Shown: in pieces, positions 40,701 through 49,468 of the stretch
Layout: the number at the start of each line of letters is the position of its first letter
Numbering within the stretch: the first letter of the stretch is position 1
Assembly: GCA_030267565.1 (NCBI GenBank)
Contig: BRXU01000010.1
Location: 2,972,501 to 3,036,500 of the forward strand
Direction of reading: 5' to 3'
DNA from: Pleodorina starrii
Taxonomy: Eukaryota; Chlorophyta; Chlorophyceae; Chlamydomonadales; Volvocaceae
Length of the DNA stretch: 64,000 nt
Program-made: the position numbers and the translations under genes
The notes under the pieces: generated by a model
Database searches by the model: none
Seen by the model: only the letters and a program-made list of their open reading frames with translations
What the model was told of the DNA's origin: nothing

Positions 40701-41198
40701 ACGGACTACAAAGACCCTTCACGCATTGCCCACAAGGTTCTCGCAGATCGCATGGCCCTGCGCGACCCGGGAAACAAGCCACAGTCGAATGATCGCATAC
40801 CATACGTCTATATCCAGACGCGGGGGCGTGCGTCCGGCAAGGCGCTGCTGCAGGGCGACCGGATCGAGCACCCAGACTATGTGCGCGCAAAGGGGCTCAA
40901 GCCAGACACGCACTTTTACATCACCAACCAGATCATGAGGCCCGTGCTGCAGTTGTACGCGACGGTGGTGGAGAAACTGCCCGGCTTCCGCAAGCCGGCC
41001 GGCCACTATGACGCTCTGTTTGCCAGGCTGGTGCGCGATAATGAGGGTGACGAACAAAAGGCAACCGAGCAGTTGATGGCGCACAAGGAGCAAGATGTGC
41101 AGGACTTGCTGTTTGCCCCTATTCTGAGACGCATAGATAACGTGCGCAATGGCAACCGGGAGATCACATCATTTTTCAGTCGGGTTTCCCCTGTTTGA
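37776..41198 (+). CDS. polB: B-family DNA polymerase
   Basis: 1140 residues from ATG 37776, the main replicative polymerase. The 3'-5' exonuclease motifs are present: AAFDIECTSS (Asp ~250, Glu ~252), ITGYNIMGFDFWYL and YCIQDCEL. The polymerase motifs follow: DYASLYPSSMISENL (motif A, Asp ~661), KVTANSLYGQCGARTSP (motif B), VYGDTDSLF (motif C, Asp ~826 and ~828) and KKRYVGNMY. All catalytic residues are intact, so both synthesis and proofreading are expected. An N-terminal acidic insert (DADDVDEEDDDGD) and a GHAGHAGH insert just after motif C are unusual. Length is typical of giant-virus delta-like polymerases. It stands close to the D5-type primase-helicase, forming a replication block. Confidence 0.96.
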   Translation: MPGDLVFQAIAWHAEDVAVDADDVDEEDDDGDAAADTRSAPAAKERYTIKVFGTCVDGQRVALTVRGFTPYFYVRLPDGWGRAQVQPLLQAVRDVMGKHLAPCLQRARLVRRKDLWGFTNGELFAFVRFDFSTLRAYRTALSRLERPIAVPGAPMPKAGWVAHSGGPCGRGIKMAVYEANIDPFIRFMHLQGIQPCGWIAVEAKHLAKTLLLPAASPSVLDYETDWRNVRPKDDDAGAAAAAPFTVAAFDIECTSSHGDFPVPAKDYRKPAQELADMAAGLLDRGGRCSALELTRRIALELKAAFGVAAADGGTVLSKVYPKTPPTARHVALLDEAAEDMATMLQRVHKDGREATVEALIAKFKALHLPELKGDPVIQVGVTVHRYGEQQGVHRRVILTLGGCEAVGGGAEVRTFESEAQLLLGFQSLVQEIDPDVITGYNIMGFDFWYLHERAMELGVASAFMRLGRLRDRNSTYCEKRLRSSALGDNLLRYIDMEGRVILDVMKLVQRDHKLDSLKLDHVASVFLQSNKHDVSPADICRLQRGSDADRAVIAAYCIQDCELCNRLLIKLETLANNIGMANVCLVPLSYIFMRGQGIKIFSLVLKQAKDEGFLVPVIRPAAGELDPDAAAAEAADNSYEGAIVLEPKVGIYTDQPVSVFDYASLYPSSMISENLSHDTIVLDARYDNLPGVVYENVSYDIYAGNGDEKVKVGEKTCRYAQPVRDGTDGAGIGLMPRILQKLLAARKATRKQMEQVSDAFHKAVLDGMQLAYKVTANSLYGQCGARTSPIYMKDIAACTTATGRRMILKAKAFLEEHYAAEIVYGDTDSLFCVFPQSGLAAGVKGGHAGHAGHTAIMPSIQVAMQAQGAFKQHLKPPHSLEYEKTFWPFILLSKKRYVGNMYGTNDQSYTQKSMGIVLKRRDNAPIVKRVYGGIIDVLLNKRDIAASVEFLHDCLIELEERRTPMEDLVVTKCLRTDYKDPSRIAHKVLADRMALRDPGNKPQSNDRIPYVYIQTRGRASGKALLQGDRIEHPDYVRAKGLKPDTHFYITNQIMRPVLQLYATVVEKLPGFRKPAGHYDALFARLVRDNEGDEQKATEQLMAHKEQDVQDLLFAPILRRIDNVRNGNREITSFFSRVSPV

Positions 41199-41217
41199 TG
41201 GGCATTTGGTGCGCCCA

Positions 41218-41262
41218 GGGGGCACACCAACACACCAACACACCAACACACCAACACACGTA
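41218..41262 (+). repeat. 8-bp tandem tract
   Basis: ACCAACAC repeated about five times just after the polymerase stop codon. Confidence 0.8.
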
Positions 41263-41340
41263 CATACACACACAGCCGTCTATCGAGAAAGGGCTTAAGT
41301 GCATGTTGACTTGCCCTCCAGCAGCACCAGTACGCAACAT

Positions 41341-41460
41341 GCAGTCAGTCAGTCAGCCAGTCAGTCAGCCAGTCAGTCAGCCAGTCAGTCAGCCAGTCAG
41401 TCAGCCAGTCAGTCAGCCAGTCAGTCAGCCAGTCAGTCAGCCAGCCAGTCAGCCAGTCGA
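41341..41460 (+). repeat. CAGT/CAGC tetranucleotide tract
   Basis: About 28 tetramers of CAGT and CAGC arranged in 8- and 12-bp super-units. It separates an ATG at 41339 from the D5-C fragment, which is in another frame. Confidence 0.9.
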
Positions 41461-41883
41461 GATGATGCATTGAAGGCCCGGTTGGGAGCGGACCAGAAGG
41501 GCATCCTGAAGTGGCTGGTGGACGGCGCGGTCAAGTGGTACGCATCACGCGATCTCAAGCGAAACGCACCACCACAAGTAAAAGAGGCCAGTGCCGAGTA
41601 TTTTAGGGAGCAGGATACGTTCCAAGAGTTTCTGGGCGCGTGCTGTGAAATTGAAGAGACTGCCAAGGAAGCAACCAGCCGATTCCTTGCAGTGTACCGG
41701 ACGTGGGCTATTGAGAACGGTGTAAGCGGTCAAATGGACTCCAAGCAGCTGAGTTCGAGTATGACGCTTAAGGGGTTTGGCAGAAAACTCGTACGTTTGT
41801 GTGGCAAACCTACACAATGCTACATCGGTGTACGGGTAAAGGACTGTGATGGTGGAGCTAAAAGAAAACTAGGGCTGCAATGA
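41461..41883 (+). pseudogene. D5-type primase-helicase C-terminal fragment, no in-frame ATG
   Basis: The frame encodes ~140 residues matching the region after the helicase core of D5/P4-type primases: LGADQKGILKWLVDGAVKWY, APPQVKEASAEYFREQDTFQ and RFLAVYRTWAIENG. It ends KRKLGLQ. The frame is open upstream through the tetranucleotide tract (as SQSASQ) but has no ATG there; the ATGs at 41303 and 41339 read the tract as SQPV and stop just after it (VEMMH). The helicase core is absent. It may be a fragment of a duplicated primase gene, or a domain switched in and out of frame by tract length. It lies between the polymerase and the complete D5 gene. Confidence 0.6.
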
Positions 41884-42130
41884 GTGGGGACTATGGCAGC
41901 GGGCGGTCTGGTGGCAGCCCCGCCCAGAGGCATGTGTGTGCCGGGCATAGTGGTGGTGGTGGGCCTGCTGGAGTGAAAGAATACCAGATGCAATGTTCAC
42001 ACCCTGGAACAACATGCAAATCTGGTGTAAGGTCTGTAAGGGCGGGGCTGAATTGATAGAAGGGGCTTAAGGCCCGGTCAATCCAGGCTGTGAGCCGGAG
42101 GAGGTGCCGTTTTGTGAACACTTACTCAAG
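41884..42130. other. Short intergenic region before the primase-helicase gene
   Basis: No gene; GC-rich, no clear TATA box. Confidence 0.4.
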
Positions 42131-45100
42131 ATGGAGAGACAGCAGTCCCTGGCGCTTCTGGAAGGATTCCTCAGCAAGGAGTTTCCCAGTTGTGTATTGA
42201 TGCCCGCCAGGGAATGGGGCAAGGTGCCTACATGCAAGCACAAAGATGGGCAGTATACGTGGGCCGAGTGGCGCCAAAGTGGTGTGCCCGCTGTACTGGA
42301 GGGAAAAGGGAGTGTGGATGGTTGTGTAATCCGCCTGACAGACGGCATAATTGTTGTGGACATCGACAGTGTAGAGAGTGCGATGCTACTTGAGGACCAA
42401 GGGATTGGATTTGAAAACACGGTGACAACTGCGACGCGCAAGGGGCGCCACTATTACTTTCGAAGGACGCCGGCGTGTGATGAAGCCAACATGTACGACA
42501 GTGCAAGATGTTTTGGCACGCTACCCATCGACTTGAAAACGCGCCACCGGGATCCAACCAAATGCCCAGGGATAATAACAGTGCCGCCATCACCAGGCAA
42601 GACCTGGCTGCGCGCGCCATGGGAGACAGACATACTGCCAATGCCCGACAGTTTTGTAAAGTTTTACCTGTCGATGCGACCTTCATCATCTTATTCGCCG
42701 GCATTGGATTCCGACAAGCCGGCTGGCAAACAAGGAAACAGCAGCAGCATATCGCTCGCCACACTCCGCACGGTAGTGTTGGAGCTGCTCTCCCCCGAAC
42801 GCGCACGTGACTACAGCACATGGCGGTCTGTGGTGTTTGCCATCAACAACGTGTGTCATGAATCGGGTCACTCGATATGCGACAGAGATGAAGTCATTCA
42901 CGCATTTTCGAGACGTTACCCGGCCAAGTATGACGCTGGGCGTGTAGACACGTACATAAAGCATCTGGTGCCAGCCGCGTCTGGGAATAGATTTGGGACG
43001 CTTGGCGCAATGGCCAAAGAGGATGCACCTGCCGCCTGGGCCAAACTGCAGGTCACGCAACGGGGGGCCCCGCCCCAGCAGCACCCTGTTGAATCTGCAA
43101 TTGTAGTACCTGAGGCTGATGCCCAACGCGCCACATCTGCAATACTGGAAGCGCTGGGGCTGGAGCCAGAGAGGGTGAGCGTGGAGAAGATCTACATATT
43201 GCCTGATGATAAGGCCGGTGGCCGAGTACTGTGCCTGGACCTGAGGGTGGAGCAACATACATACACGTGCGTCACTTTGCACCTTGACACTCTAAAGCTC
43301 ACTCGAGATGGGGAACCTGCTGGGTACCTGCACCAGTCGGTGCACATGGGGATTCCTGTAGTGAACTGCGATTTGGCGGGCATCGACCGCAACCTGCAGC
43401 CCGGCATGCAGTGGGTGACGACCCGCCCCAGCGATGAAAACATCAAATTCACCTCGCAAGCTGCACCTCGGGCGCAGATTGACATTCTCAACTTTCACAA
43501 CCCCAGCGCACGATCCGCAAAAGTCGCCCTGTTGGACATGAACAAGTGCAGTACGATTTCGGCCACCAAGAAGATCAACATGCTAATTGACGCGTACTCG
43601 GGGTCTCTCCGGAATGCGCTGCAGGAGATGCTGGGCCTCGGGAATGTGCTGTTGGTGAACAACCTGCAGGTTGTTATCAATAACAATGGACCGCCAGCAG
43701 AAGAACGCCACGATGATGATGAGCTGATCACGTCGCTGCTGGCGTCGCAGCCCAGAATCAGACAGCGCTGGCGCTTCAGTCCTGATGCCAAGAGCGCCAA
43801 CTGCAATGGGCTGTTTTACTGCGACCCGGTGACCAATACGTGGCGCCAGGTGCACAATGCGTTTGTAGAGGAGGCGCTGGTGAGCGCATTTGCAAATGTG
43901 AGCACTCTGACTGCCGACGACAGGCGGTACGTGAATTCACGGCGCGGGGGTGGTGAGATGCGGCTCATGTTGGCCCGCAAGGTGTTACATGAGGGCTTTC
44001 AAGCCCAGCTAGATGAGAACACCGATGTTTTTGCGGTTCAGAATGGGCTGTTTGACATGCACAGTCGTACGTTTCGGGCCATAACGCCGGAGGACATGGT
44101 GCAGACACATGCGGACTGGGTGTACGATATGGAGCAGGCGCGCTTGGTGCGGCCCGAAGTGGAGCGCTTCCTGGCGCAGATTTTTCCGATAGAGTGTGAG
44201 CGCCGCATTGTGTTGTGTTACATGGCCAGCCTGCTGTCAGGACGGCGCAAGATCAAGAAGTTTTTGATTTTGACGGACCGACGTGCTGGGAACAACGGCA
44301 AGAGCACGGTGTCACGGCTGTTTCGCCGTTTTTTGGGCGGCTATGCCAAGGCGAGCACCAAGTTTGTGTGCAAGGGTGCGTTTGATAGGGACAGGGACTC
44401 GCACGACGCTGGGCTGGAGCCTTTCAAGGGCAAGAGGCTGTTGCTGGCCGAGGAGCTAAAGAAGAGCATGACGCTGGATGTTGCGATGCTGAAGCAGTAC
44501 ACGGGCGGGGCAGGTGAGACGGTAGAGGGCCGCAAGTGCGGCAGTGGGGAGTGGTTCAAGTTTATCTGGCAGGCCGGCTTCCTGCTGATATTCAATGAGG
44601 GTGACGCGCCGAAGTTTGATGCTGCAGACGATGCATTTCTTGAGCGCATGGTTGTGGCCCCCATGCGGTCCAAGTTTGTTCCGGTGGATGAGCACGGCCG
44701 GCACGCAGAGTTGGAGGAGGAGTTTACGTACCCCATGGACAAGGAAGTGGACGCGCGGTTCGAAGGGTGGCTGTCAGCATTTGCGGACATACTGCTGGAG
44801 CACTACGATGAGAATGGGCTGGACAGGGTCCCTGACTCAATGAGGGAGTGGCGTGCTGACATTGCGGATTCCAGCAACACATTAGCAGAATGGTTTGGTG
44901 ATAACGTAGAACTGACAGGCAACAAGAAGGACGTGCTGATCATTAAAGAGCTTTGCAACCGGTACATGGACGCCATGGCAATAGATGGCAAGAAGGCGGT
45001 ATGCAGTGAGGAGTTTACTGAATTGGTGAAGAGGTACTTTGCTTCAAAGCGAGAAAAAGGAGTTGTAGTGAAGAGCAAGCACTGCTGGATTGACGAGAAC

Positions 45101-45187
45101 AAGAGGTCTCGATCTGCAAGGTGGGTTGTTGTTGGGGTGAAGTGTGCAGATCACATTATTGGCGGGATGAGTTTAGGACAGATTTAG
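42131..45187 (+). CDS. D5-type primase-helicase
   Basis: 1018 residues from ATG 42131 (MERQQSLALLEGFLSKEF). The N-terminus is an archaeo-eukaryotic primase/PrimPol-type domain: GIIVVDIDSVESAMLL with the metal pair Asp77-x-Asp79 and KGRHYYFRR near 107, then ITVPPSPGKTWLRAPWE. A middle domain follows. The superfamily 3 helicase has Walker A RRAGNNGKSTVSRLF (Lys ~724), a Walker-B-like RLLLAEELKK (~773) and a sensor stretch GFLLIFNEGDAPKFDAADDA. The C-terminal module (from ~930, LTGNKKDVLIIKELCNRYMD to the end) is a winged-helix-like unit also found at the C-terminus of the GIY-YIG protein at 46779. The protein primes and unwinds DNA at the viral replication fork. Full length and all motifs intact. 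Confidence 0.92.
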   Translation: MERQQSLALLEGFLSKEFPSCVLMPAREWGKVPTCKHKDGQYTWAEWRQSGVPAVLEGKGSVDGCVIRLTDGIIVVDIDSVESAMLLEDQGIGFENTVTTATRKGRHYYFRRTPACDEANMYDSARCFGTLPIDLKTRHRDPTKCPGIITVPPSPGKTWLRAPWETDILPMPDSFVKFYLSMRPSSSYSPALDSDKPAGKQGNSSSISLATLRTVVLELLSPERARDYSTWRSVVFAINNVCHESGHSICDRDEVIHAFSRRYPAKYDAGRVDTYIKHLVPAASGNRFGTLGAMAKEDAPAAWAKLQVTQRGAPPQQHPVESAIVVPEADAQRATSAILEALGLEPERVSVEKIYILPDDKAGGRVLCLDLRVEQHTYTCVTLHLDTLKLTRDGEPAGYLHQSVHMGIPVVNCDLAGIDRNLQPGMQWVTTRPSDENIKFTSQAAPRAQIDILNFHNPSARSAKVALLDMNKCSTISATKKINMLIDAYSGSLRNALQEMLGLGNVLLVNNLQVVINNNGPPAEERHDDDELITSLLASQPRIRQRWRFSPDAKSANCNGLFYCDPVTNTWRQVHNAFVEEALVSAFANVSTLTADDRRYVNSRRGGGEMRLMLARKVLHEGFQAQLDENTDVFAVQNGLFDMHSRTFRAITPEDMVQTHADWVYDMEQARLVRPEVERFLAQIFPIECERRIVLCYMASLLSGRRKIKKFLILTDRRAGNNGKSTVSRLFRRFLGGYAKASTKFVCKGAFDRDRDSHDAGLEPFKGKRLLLAEELKKSMTLDVAMLKQYTGGAGETVEGRKCGSGEWFKFIWQAGFLLIFNEGDAPKFDAADDAFLERMVVAPMRSKFVPVDEHGRHAELEEEFTYPMDKEVDARFEGWLSAFADILLEHYDENGLDRVPDSMREWRADIADSSNTLAEWFGDNVELTGNKKDVLIIKELCNRYMDAMAIDGKKAVCSEEFTELVKRYFASKREKGVVVKSKHCWIDENKRSRSARWVVVGVKCADHIIGGMSLGQI

Positions 45188-46135
45188 GACAGGGTTAGGA
45201 CAATGGGGATGTTGGAGTTATTGGGTGATTTTCCGGTGAAGTGTGTGTTTAGGACGTGTAGGACACTTAGGACAGGGGGTAAGGGGGGGTAAAACACAAC
45301 CAAAAACCGAAATTGTGAAAAAAAATTTGGTGAAGCCCATTTCATGGGCTGTCCTAATGTCCTAGCGTCCTAACGCCTGGCAAGTGGTGCTGATGTGTTT
45401 TACCCCCCAGACGCCACAAAGCGTGAAAAGAGGGATGATGCATCACGTGGTCAAGACAAAGTGTGACATAGCCCTCCCTCAATGAGTTAGGACAGTGTTA
45501 GGACAGTGTTAGGACAATGAGTTTGCGAGTGCTGTTGGGCGGTATTCCGGTGAAGTGTGTGTTTAGGACGTGTAGGACACTTAGGACAGGGGGGTAGGGG
45601 GGGTAAAACACAACCAAAAACCGAAATTGTGAAAAAAAATTGGTGAGGCCCCCTGGTGACAGCGTCCTAATGTCCTAGTGTCCTAGTGTCCTGGTGTCCT
45701 GGTGTCCTAGTGTCCTGGTGTCCTAGTGTCCTGGTGTCCTAGTGTATAACACTGAGCCCCTGGTCTTCAAAAGTAGGTACAGCAGTGGGGTGTGGCCAGG
45801 GGCTCTATCTGAGTTGACCGGCACTGGGCTGACCAAGGGTAAGATTCTTCCCTCGGCGGTTATCGAAAGGGGGCCGCGGTCAAGTGGTACGCATCACGTG
45901 GTCAAGACAAACTGTTATGTGACCCACCCTCAATGAGTTTAGGACGGATTTAGGACAGTATTAGGACAATGAGTTTGTGAGTGTTATTGAATGGTGTCCC
46001 GATGATGTGTGGGTTTAGGACGTGTAGGACACATAGGACAGGGTGTAGAGGTAGGCTAAACAGAACAAGAAAATTTTTTGCGAAAAATGTTTGGAGAGGC
46101 CCCCTGGTGACAGTGTCCTAATGTCCTAGTGTCCT
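45188..46135. repeat. Three diverged copies of a TTAGGACA-rich repeat block
   Basis: Blocks at ~45190-45420, ~45485-45720 and ~45935-46135 share GAGTTTAGGACAG-type clusters, GGTGTGTAGGACACTTAGGA-like phrases, GGGGTAAAACACAACC, a poly-A tract with TTGGTGA and then the complement TGTCCTAATGTCCTAG. TTAGGACA on one side and TGTCCTAA on the other make each block a potential hairpin. In 45660-45745 a 10-bp unit GTGTCCTAGT is tandem. A piece near 45880 repeats ~20 bp of the D5-C fragment (TCAAGTGGTACGCATCACG). No genes. Confidence 0.8.
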
Positions 46136-46246
46136 AGGTTGAGGGATACACATGTTCAGGCTGTAAGAATTGTGTGCACCGCCTATTGAAGGGGGCCTAG
46201 AACATTGTAGTCCAGGTGGCGGCAGCCACTGCTTATGGAGGAAAGC

Positions 46247-46400
46247 AATGATTGGTGGAATGATTGGTGGAATGATTGGTGTAATGATTGGTGGAATGAT
46301 TGGTGGAATGATTGGAGACGATTGGAGATGATTGGAGATGATTGGAGATGATTGGAAAATGATTGGAGGTGATTGGAATGCGGTAACATGCATAAAAGGG
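46247..46400 (+). promoter_or_regulatory. ATTGG array plus TATA-like box (cassette 1)
   Basis: Copies of ATGATTGGTGGA (12 bp) then AGATGATTGG (10 bp) end about 20 bp before CATAAAAGGG at 46391-46400. Each unit holds ATTGG, the reverse of CCAAT. The next gene (ATG 46779) is 380 bp further, behind the 15-bp array. Confidence 0.55.
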
Positions 46401-46429
46401 CACAGAATCACCAATACTTTTGTCACCTG

Positions 46430-46540
46430 GAGTTTTGTCACCCAGACTTTCGTCACCCAGACTTTCGTCACCCAGGTTTCGTCACCCAGGTTTCGTCACC
46501 CGGGGTTTCGTCACCCGGGGTTTCGTCACCCAGACTTTTG
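46430..46540 (+). repeat. 15-bp repeat array (TTTCGTCACCCAGAC), copy 1
   Basis: About eight units of TTTCGTCACCCAGAC and variants (CCAGGT, CCGGGG). It lies between the TATA-like box and the first GIY-YIG gene. The sequence after it (46546-46632) is duplicated at 53402-53490. Confidence 0.85.
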
Positions 46541-46778
46541 CTGCACTGTTAGTCTATGGAGGTCCTTGGCCGATGCGGGGTGACAAAGTCATAGCCTGGG
46601 TGACGAAGATCGTTCCGTCACCGCTTCCAACTTTTTTTCTCGTATATACTACAAGAATCCTTGAAGCACATTTTGCTTACTGGCAGAAATCACTGTCTTG
46701 ATACTTGATACAGGGGGCAAGTGGACAAGTGCAACGAACCATACTTAAGCAAACGACTGAACCCAAAAAGCCTGTACC

Positions 46779-47996
46779 ATGGCCCGGAGCGCGCTGCAAA
46801 ACTGTTCCTACGTGTATGTTGTTCAGGAGCGAGAGTTTATTACTTTGAAACAGGAAACGTACAAGATTGGCCGCACGTCCAACGTCATACAGTGGATGGC
46901 TCAGTGTCCCAAGGGATCACGCGCAATAATTGTCAGAGGAGTGCCGAGGTCAAAAGCAAAGCTTGTCGAGGCGATGCTGCTTTCAGCGTGTCGCAAAAAC
47001 CCTCAAGTTAAGCCACGTCGCGACATTGGGACGGAATACTTTGAAGGGCCAATAACTGTCATCAGTGAGCTGGTGGACCTGGCTGCGAGTGGATGCATGA
47101 GATATTTTTTTAATGAAGAAGCATCATCGGGCGAGGATGCTGCTGAAGATGATGAGGGGGACTGGGAGGAGGTGAAGGAGGAAGGTAAGGGAGATGTTCA
47201 GGGGGTTGCTACTGAGGAGGCCGCTGAGGGGGATGCTGGGGATGCAGCTTTGGACGCTGAGGCGGGTACTGATATTGAGAAGGAGGATGATTCACCTGAG
47301 GATGAAGAAGTTGTGGAAGAGGCGCAAGAGGCTGCAGCAAAAGAGACTGGGGTGCTGACAGAGAACCAGCAGTCGCAGGATACAACAGTACTCATCATAC
47401 AATATATTGACGAACGCCTTGAGGAATTGAACTGTGCGACTGTTGGCAGCAGTGAGCTTTTCACAGACATGTCAACAGTACTCAAGCCCCATATGCGGCG
47501 GGGGGCAGTATTAAAGTACGACAAGGTGCTGAGTGTACTGAAGAAGCGTGGAGTCAAAGAGGCTGTGAAAACAGTTGATGGCCGTCAACAGGTTGTATTG
47601 GAGTTCCCCAAATTGTTGGATGGGAAGGAAGCAGACCCAAATGATACTTTAGAAAAGGATGCAGACCTAAAGGATAATTTAGAAAAGGATGCAGACCCAA
47701 AGGATACTTTAGAAAAATGGGTTAGCAATCACATTCTAATTACTGGAAGCCGTTCAGACGCCATGTTGGTCAAGGACATGTACACCAGGTATCTAGACAC
47801 GAGTCACAGTGAGAGTTCCATTGACTGTCATATATTATCCAAACGTGAGTTTGACGATCTGATCATCAGGTTTTTCACATCACGGTCTGACATGGGGGTG
47901 ACATTCAGACCCCAATGCGACATCAAAATGCCCGATGGCCGATTTCGATCAGTCCGAAAGGTAATATTGGGGTGTTGTTTTGCAAATGTGCTGTGA
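46779..47996 (+). CDS. GIY-YIG-like (T5orf172-type) protein with D5-like C-terminus
   Basis: 405 residues from ATG 46779 (MARSALQNCSYVYVVQEREF). Residues ~9-95 match the T5orf172/GIY-YIG-like family common in large DNA viruses: SYVYVVQEREFI, ETYKIGRTSN and RRDIGTEYFEG. These proteins resemble GIY-YIG nucleases, but activity is often unproven. A long acidic linker (EDAAEDDEGDWEEVKEEG to EDEEVVEEAQEA) follows, then a middle domain (LIIQYIDERLEELN to VKEAVKTVDGRQQVVLEFP), three copies of a 12-13-residue KDADPKDTLE unit, and a C-terminal module (ILITGSRSDAMLVKDMYTRY to the end). That module aligns with the D5 C-terminus (ELTGNKKDVLIIKELCNRYM), so a domain was shared between primase and nuclease-like gene. 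Confidence 0.75.
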   Translation: MARSALQNCSYVYVVQEREFITLKQETYKIGRTSNVIQWMAQCPKGSRAIIVRGVPRSKAKLVEAMLLSACRKNPQVKPRRDIGTEYFEGPITVISELVDLAASGCMRYFFNEEASSGEDAAEDDEGDWEEVKEEGKGDVQGVATEEAAEGDAGDAALDAEAGTDIEKEDDSPEDEEVVEEAQEAAAKETGVLTENQQSQDTTVLIIQYIDERLEELNCATVGSSELFTDMSTVLKPHMRRGAVLKYDKVLSVLKKRGVKEAVKTVDGRQQVVLEFPKLLDGKEADPNDTLEKDADLKDNLEKDADPKDTLEKWVSNHILITGSRSDAMLVKDMYTRYLDTSHSESSIDCHILSKREFDDLIIRFFTSRSDMGVTFRPQCDIKMPDGRFRSVRKVILGCCFANVL

Positions 47997-48039
47997 CATT
48001 GACGGGAGTGGTGGTTAAGAGCGAGGTGGGTTGTTGTGG

Positions 48040-48104
48040 TGGATTGGAAATGATTGGATATGATCGGGGAATGATTGGAGATGATTGGAGATGATTGGAG
48101 ATGA
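48040..48104 (+). repeat. Short ATTGG decamer array
   Basis: A few copies of GATGATTGGA after the GIY-YIG gene, running directly into the 106-bp repeats; no TATA-like box follows. Confidence 0.7.
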
Positions 48105-48745
48105 TTTTCCTTGTTCATACAAACTGGTGTGTACACTGTAAAACGTACACTATGTAAACAGTCTAGATGCAAAGACCCCCAAGGACATTTTAGGGGTTTT
48201 TGATTTTTACTTTTCCTTGTTCATACAAACTGGTGTGTACACTGTAAAACGTACACTATGTAAACAGTCTAGATGCAAAGACCCCCAAGGACATTTTAGG
48301 GGTTTTTGATTTTTACTTTTCCTTGTTCATACAAACTGGTGTGTACACTGTAAAACGTACACTATGTAAACAGTCTAGATGCAAAGACCCCCAAGGACAT
48401 TTTAGGGGTTTTTGATTTTTACTTTTCCTTGTTCATACAAACTGGTGTGTACACTGTAAAACGTACACTATGTAAACAGTCTAGATGCAAAGACCCCCAA
48501 GGACATTTTAGGGGTTTTTGATTTTTACTTTTCCTTGTTCATACAAACTGGTGTGTACACTGTAAAACGTACACTATGTAAACAGTCTAGATGCAAAGAC
48601 CCCCAAGGACATTTTAGGGGTTTTTGATTTTTACTTTTCCTTGTTCATACAAACTGGTGTGTACACTGTAAAACGTACACTATGTAAACAGTCTAGATGC
48701 AAAGACCCCCAAGGACATTTTAGGGGTTTTTGATTTTTACTTTTC
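48105..48745 (+). repeat. Six tandem copies of a 106-bp repeat
   Basis: Unit starts TTTTCCTTGTTCATACAAAC, passes GTACACTGTAAAACGTACAC and GATGCAAAGACCCCCAAGGA and ends TTTTTGATTTTTAC. Copies at 48105, 48211, 48317, 48423, 48529 and 48635 look identical, so the expansion is recent. A 105-bp variant occurs at 52493-52750. Confidence 0.95.
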
Positions 48746-48750
48746 CTTGT

Positions 48751-48838
48751 TCATCCGAAAGGTAATATTGGGGTGTTGTTTTGTAAATGTGCTGTGACAT
48801 TGACGGGAGTGGTGGTTAACAGCGAGGTGGGTTGTTGT
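48751..48838 (+). pseudogene. Duplicated 3' end of the GIY-YIG gene
   Basis: Matches 47951-48040 almost exactly (codons for RKVILGCCFANVL-stop plus downstream bases) with a few changes. It shows that the 106-bp repeats lie inside a duplication of the gene's 3' end. Confidence 0.8.
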
Positions 48839-48839
48839 G

Positions 48840-48912
48840 GTGGATTGGAGATGATTGGAGATGATTGGAGATGATTGGAAATGATTGGAATGAGGTAACA
48901 TGCATAAAAGGG
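48840..48912 (+). promoter_or_regulatory. ATTGG array plus TATA-like box (cassette 2)
   Basis: Four to five copies of AGATGATTGG then GAGGTAACATG and CATAAAAGGG at 48903-48912. The sequence after the box (GCACAGAATCATCCGAGGC and on) recurs after the box at 52761. Confidence 0.55.
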
Positions 48913-49134
48913 CACAGAATCATCCGAGGCATCAAGCTCCAAGATTCCCAGCCCATCTATGTAGGGGCCTGGAAGGGCAAGCACCAGCGTGGCGACATGT
49001 ATCTCAAAGCTGTTGTGATGTGATACATGTTTCAGTGCAACAAGTCCAACCTAAATTTCAGTGCAATGCAGGCCAACCTAAATATAACTATGAGGATGTA
49101 ACTACAGCCCGAAAGTGGGGGGAGTCGATCCCGA

Positions 49135-49345
49135 GTGTTTTGTCACCTGGACTTTTGTCACCCAGACTTTTGTCACCCGGGGTTTCGTCACCCAGTGGTT
49201 TCGTCACCCAGTGGTTTCGTCACCCAGTGGTTTTGTCACCCACAGGGATTTTGTCACCCACAGGGATTTTGTCACCCACAGGGATTTTGTCACCCACAGG
49301 GATTTTGTCACCCACAGGGATTTTGTCACCCAGTCGACCCCTGCT
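49135..49345 (+). repeat. 15-bp repeat array, copy 2
   Basis: Units TTTTGTCACCCAGAC, TTTCGTCACCCAGTG and, later, 17-bp units TTTTGTCACCCACAGGG. It ends ~125 bp before the second GIY-YIG gene, in the same relative place as copy 1. Confidence 0.85.
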
Positions 49346-49468
49346 TTATTCTGGGCCGCGTGACCTCGTGTTGGCCCTCAGCCTCAGAAAACAAGGGTCA
49401 GTTGGGAGATATGACTTAAGAACAGTCAGCCAACCTCCTATATTTGTGCATACTTAGCGTTACATATC

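Noticed and set aside
41299..41460. GTG-initiated SQSASQ protein joined to the D5-C fragment
   Set aside because: No ATG in that frame; a GTG start in a eukaryotic virus is unlikely, so the part is treated as a fragment.
42104..42130. GTG start of the primase-helicase gene
   Set aside because: The ATG at 42131 gives a standard start and the added residues are not family-like.
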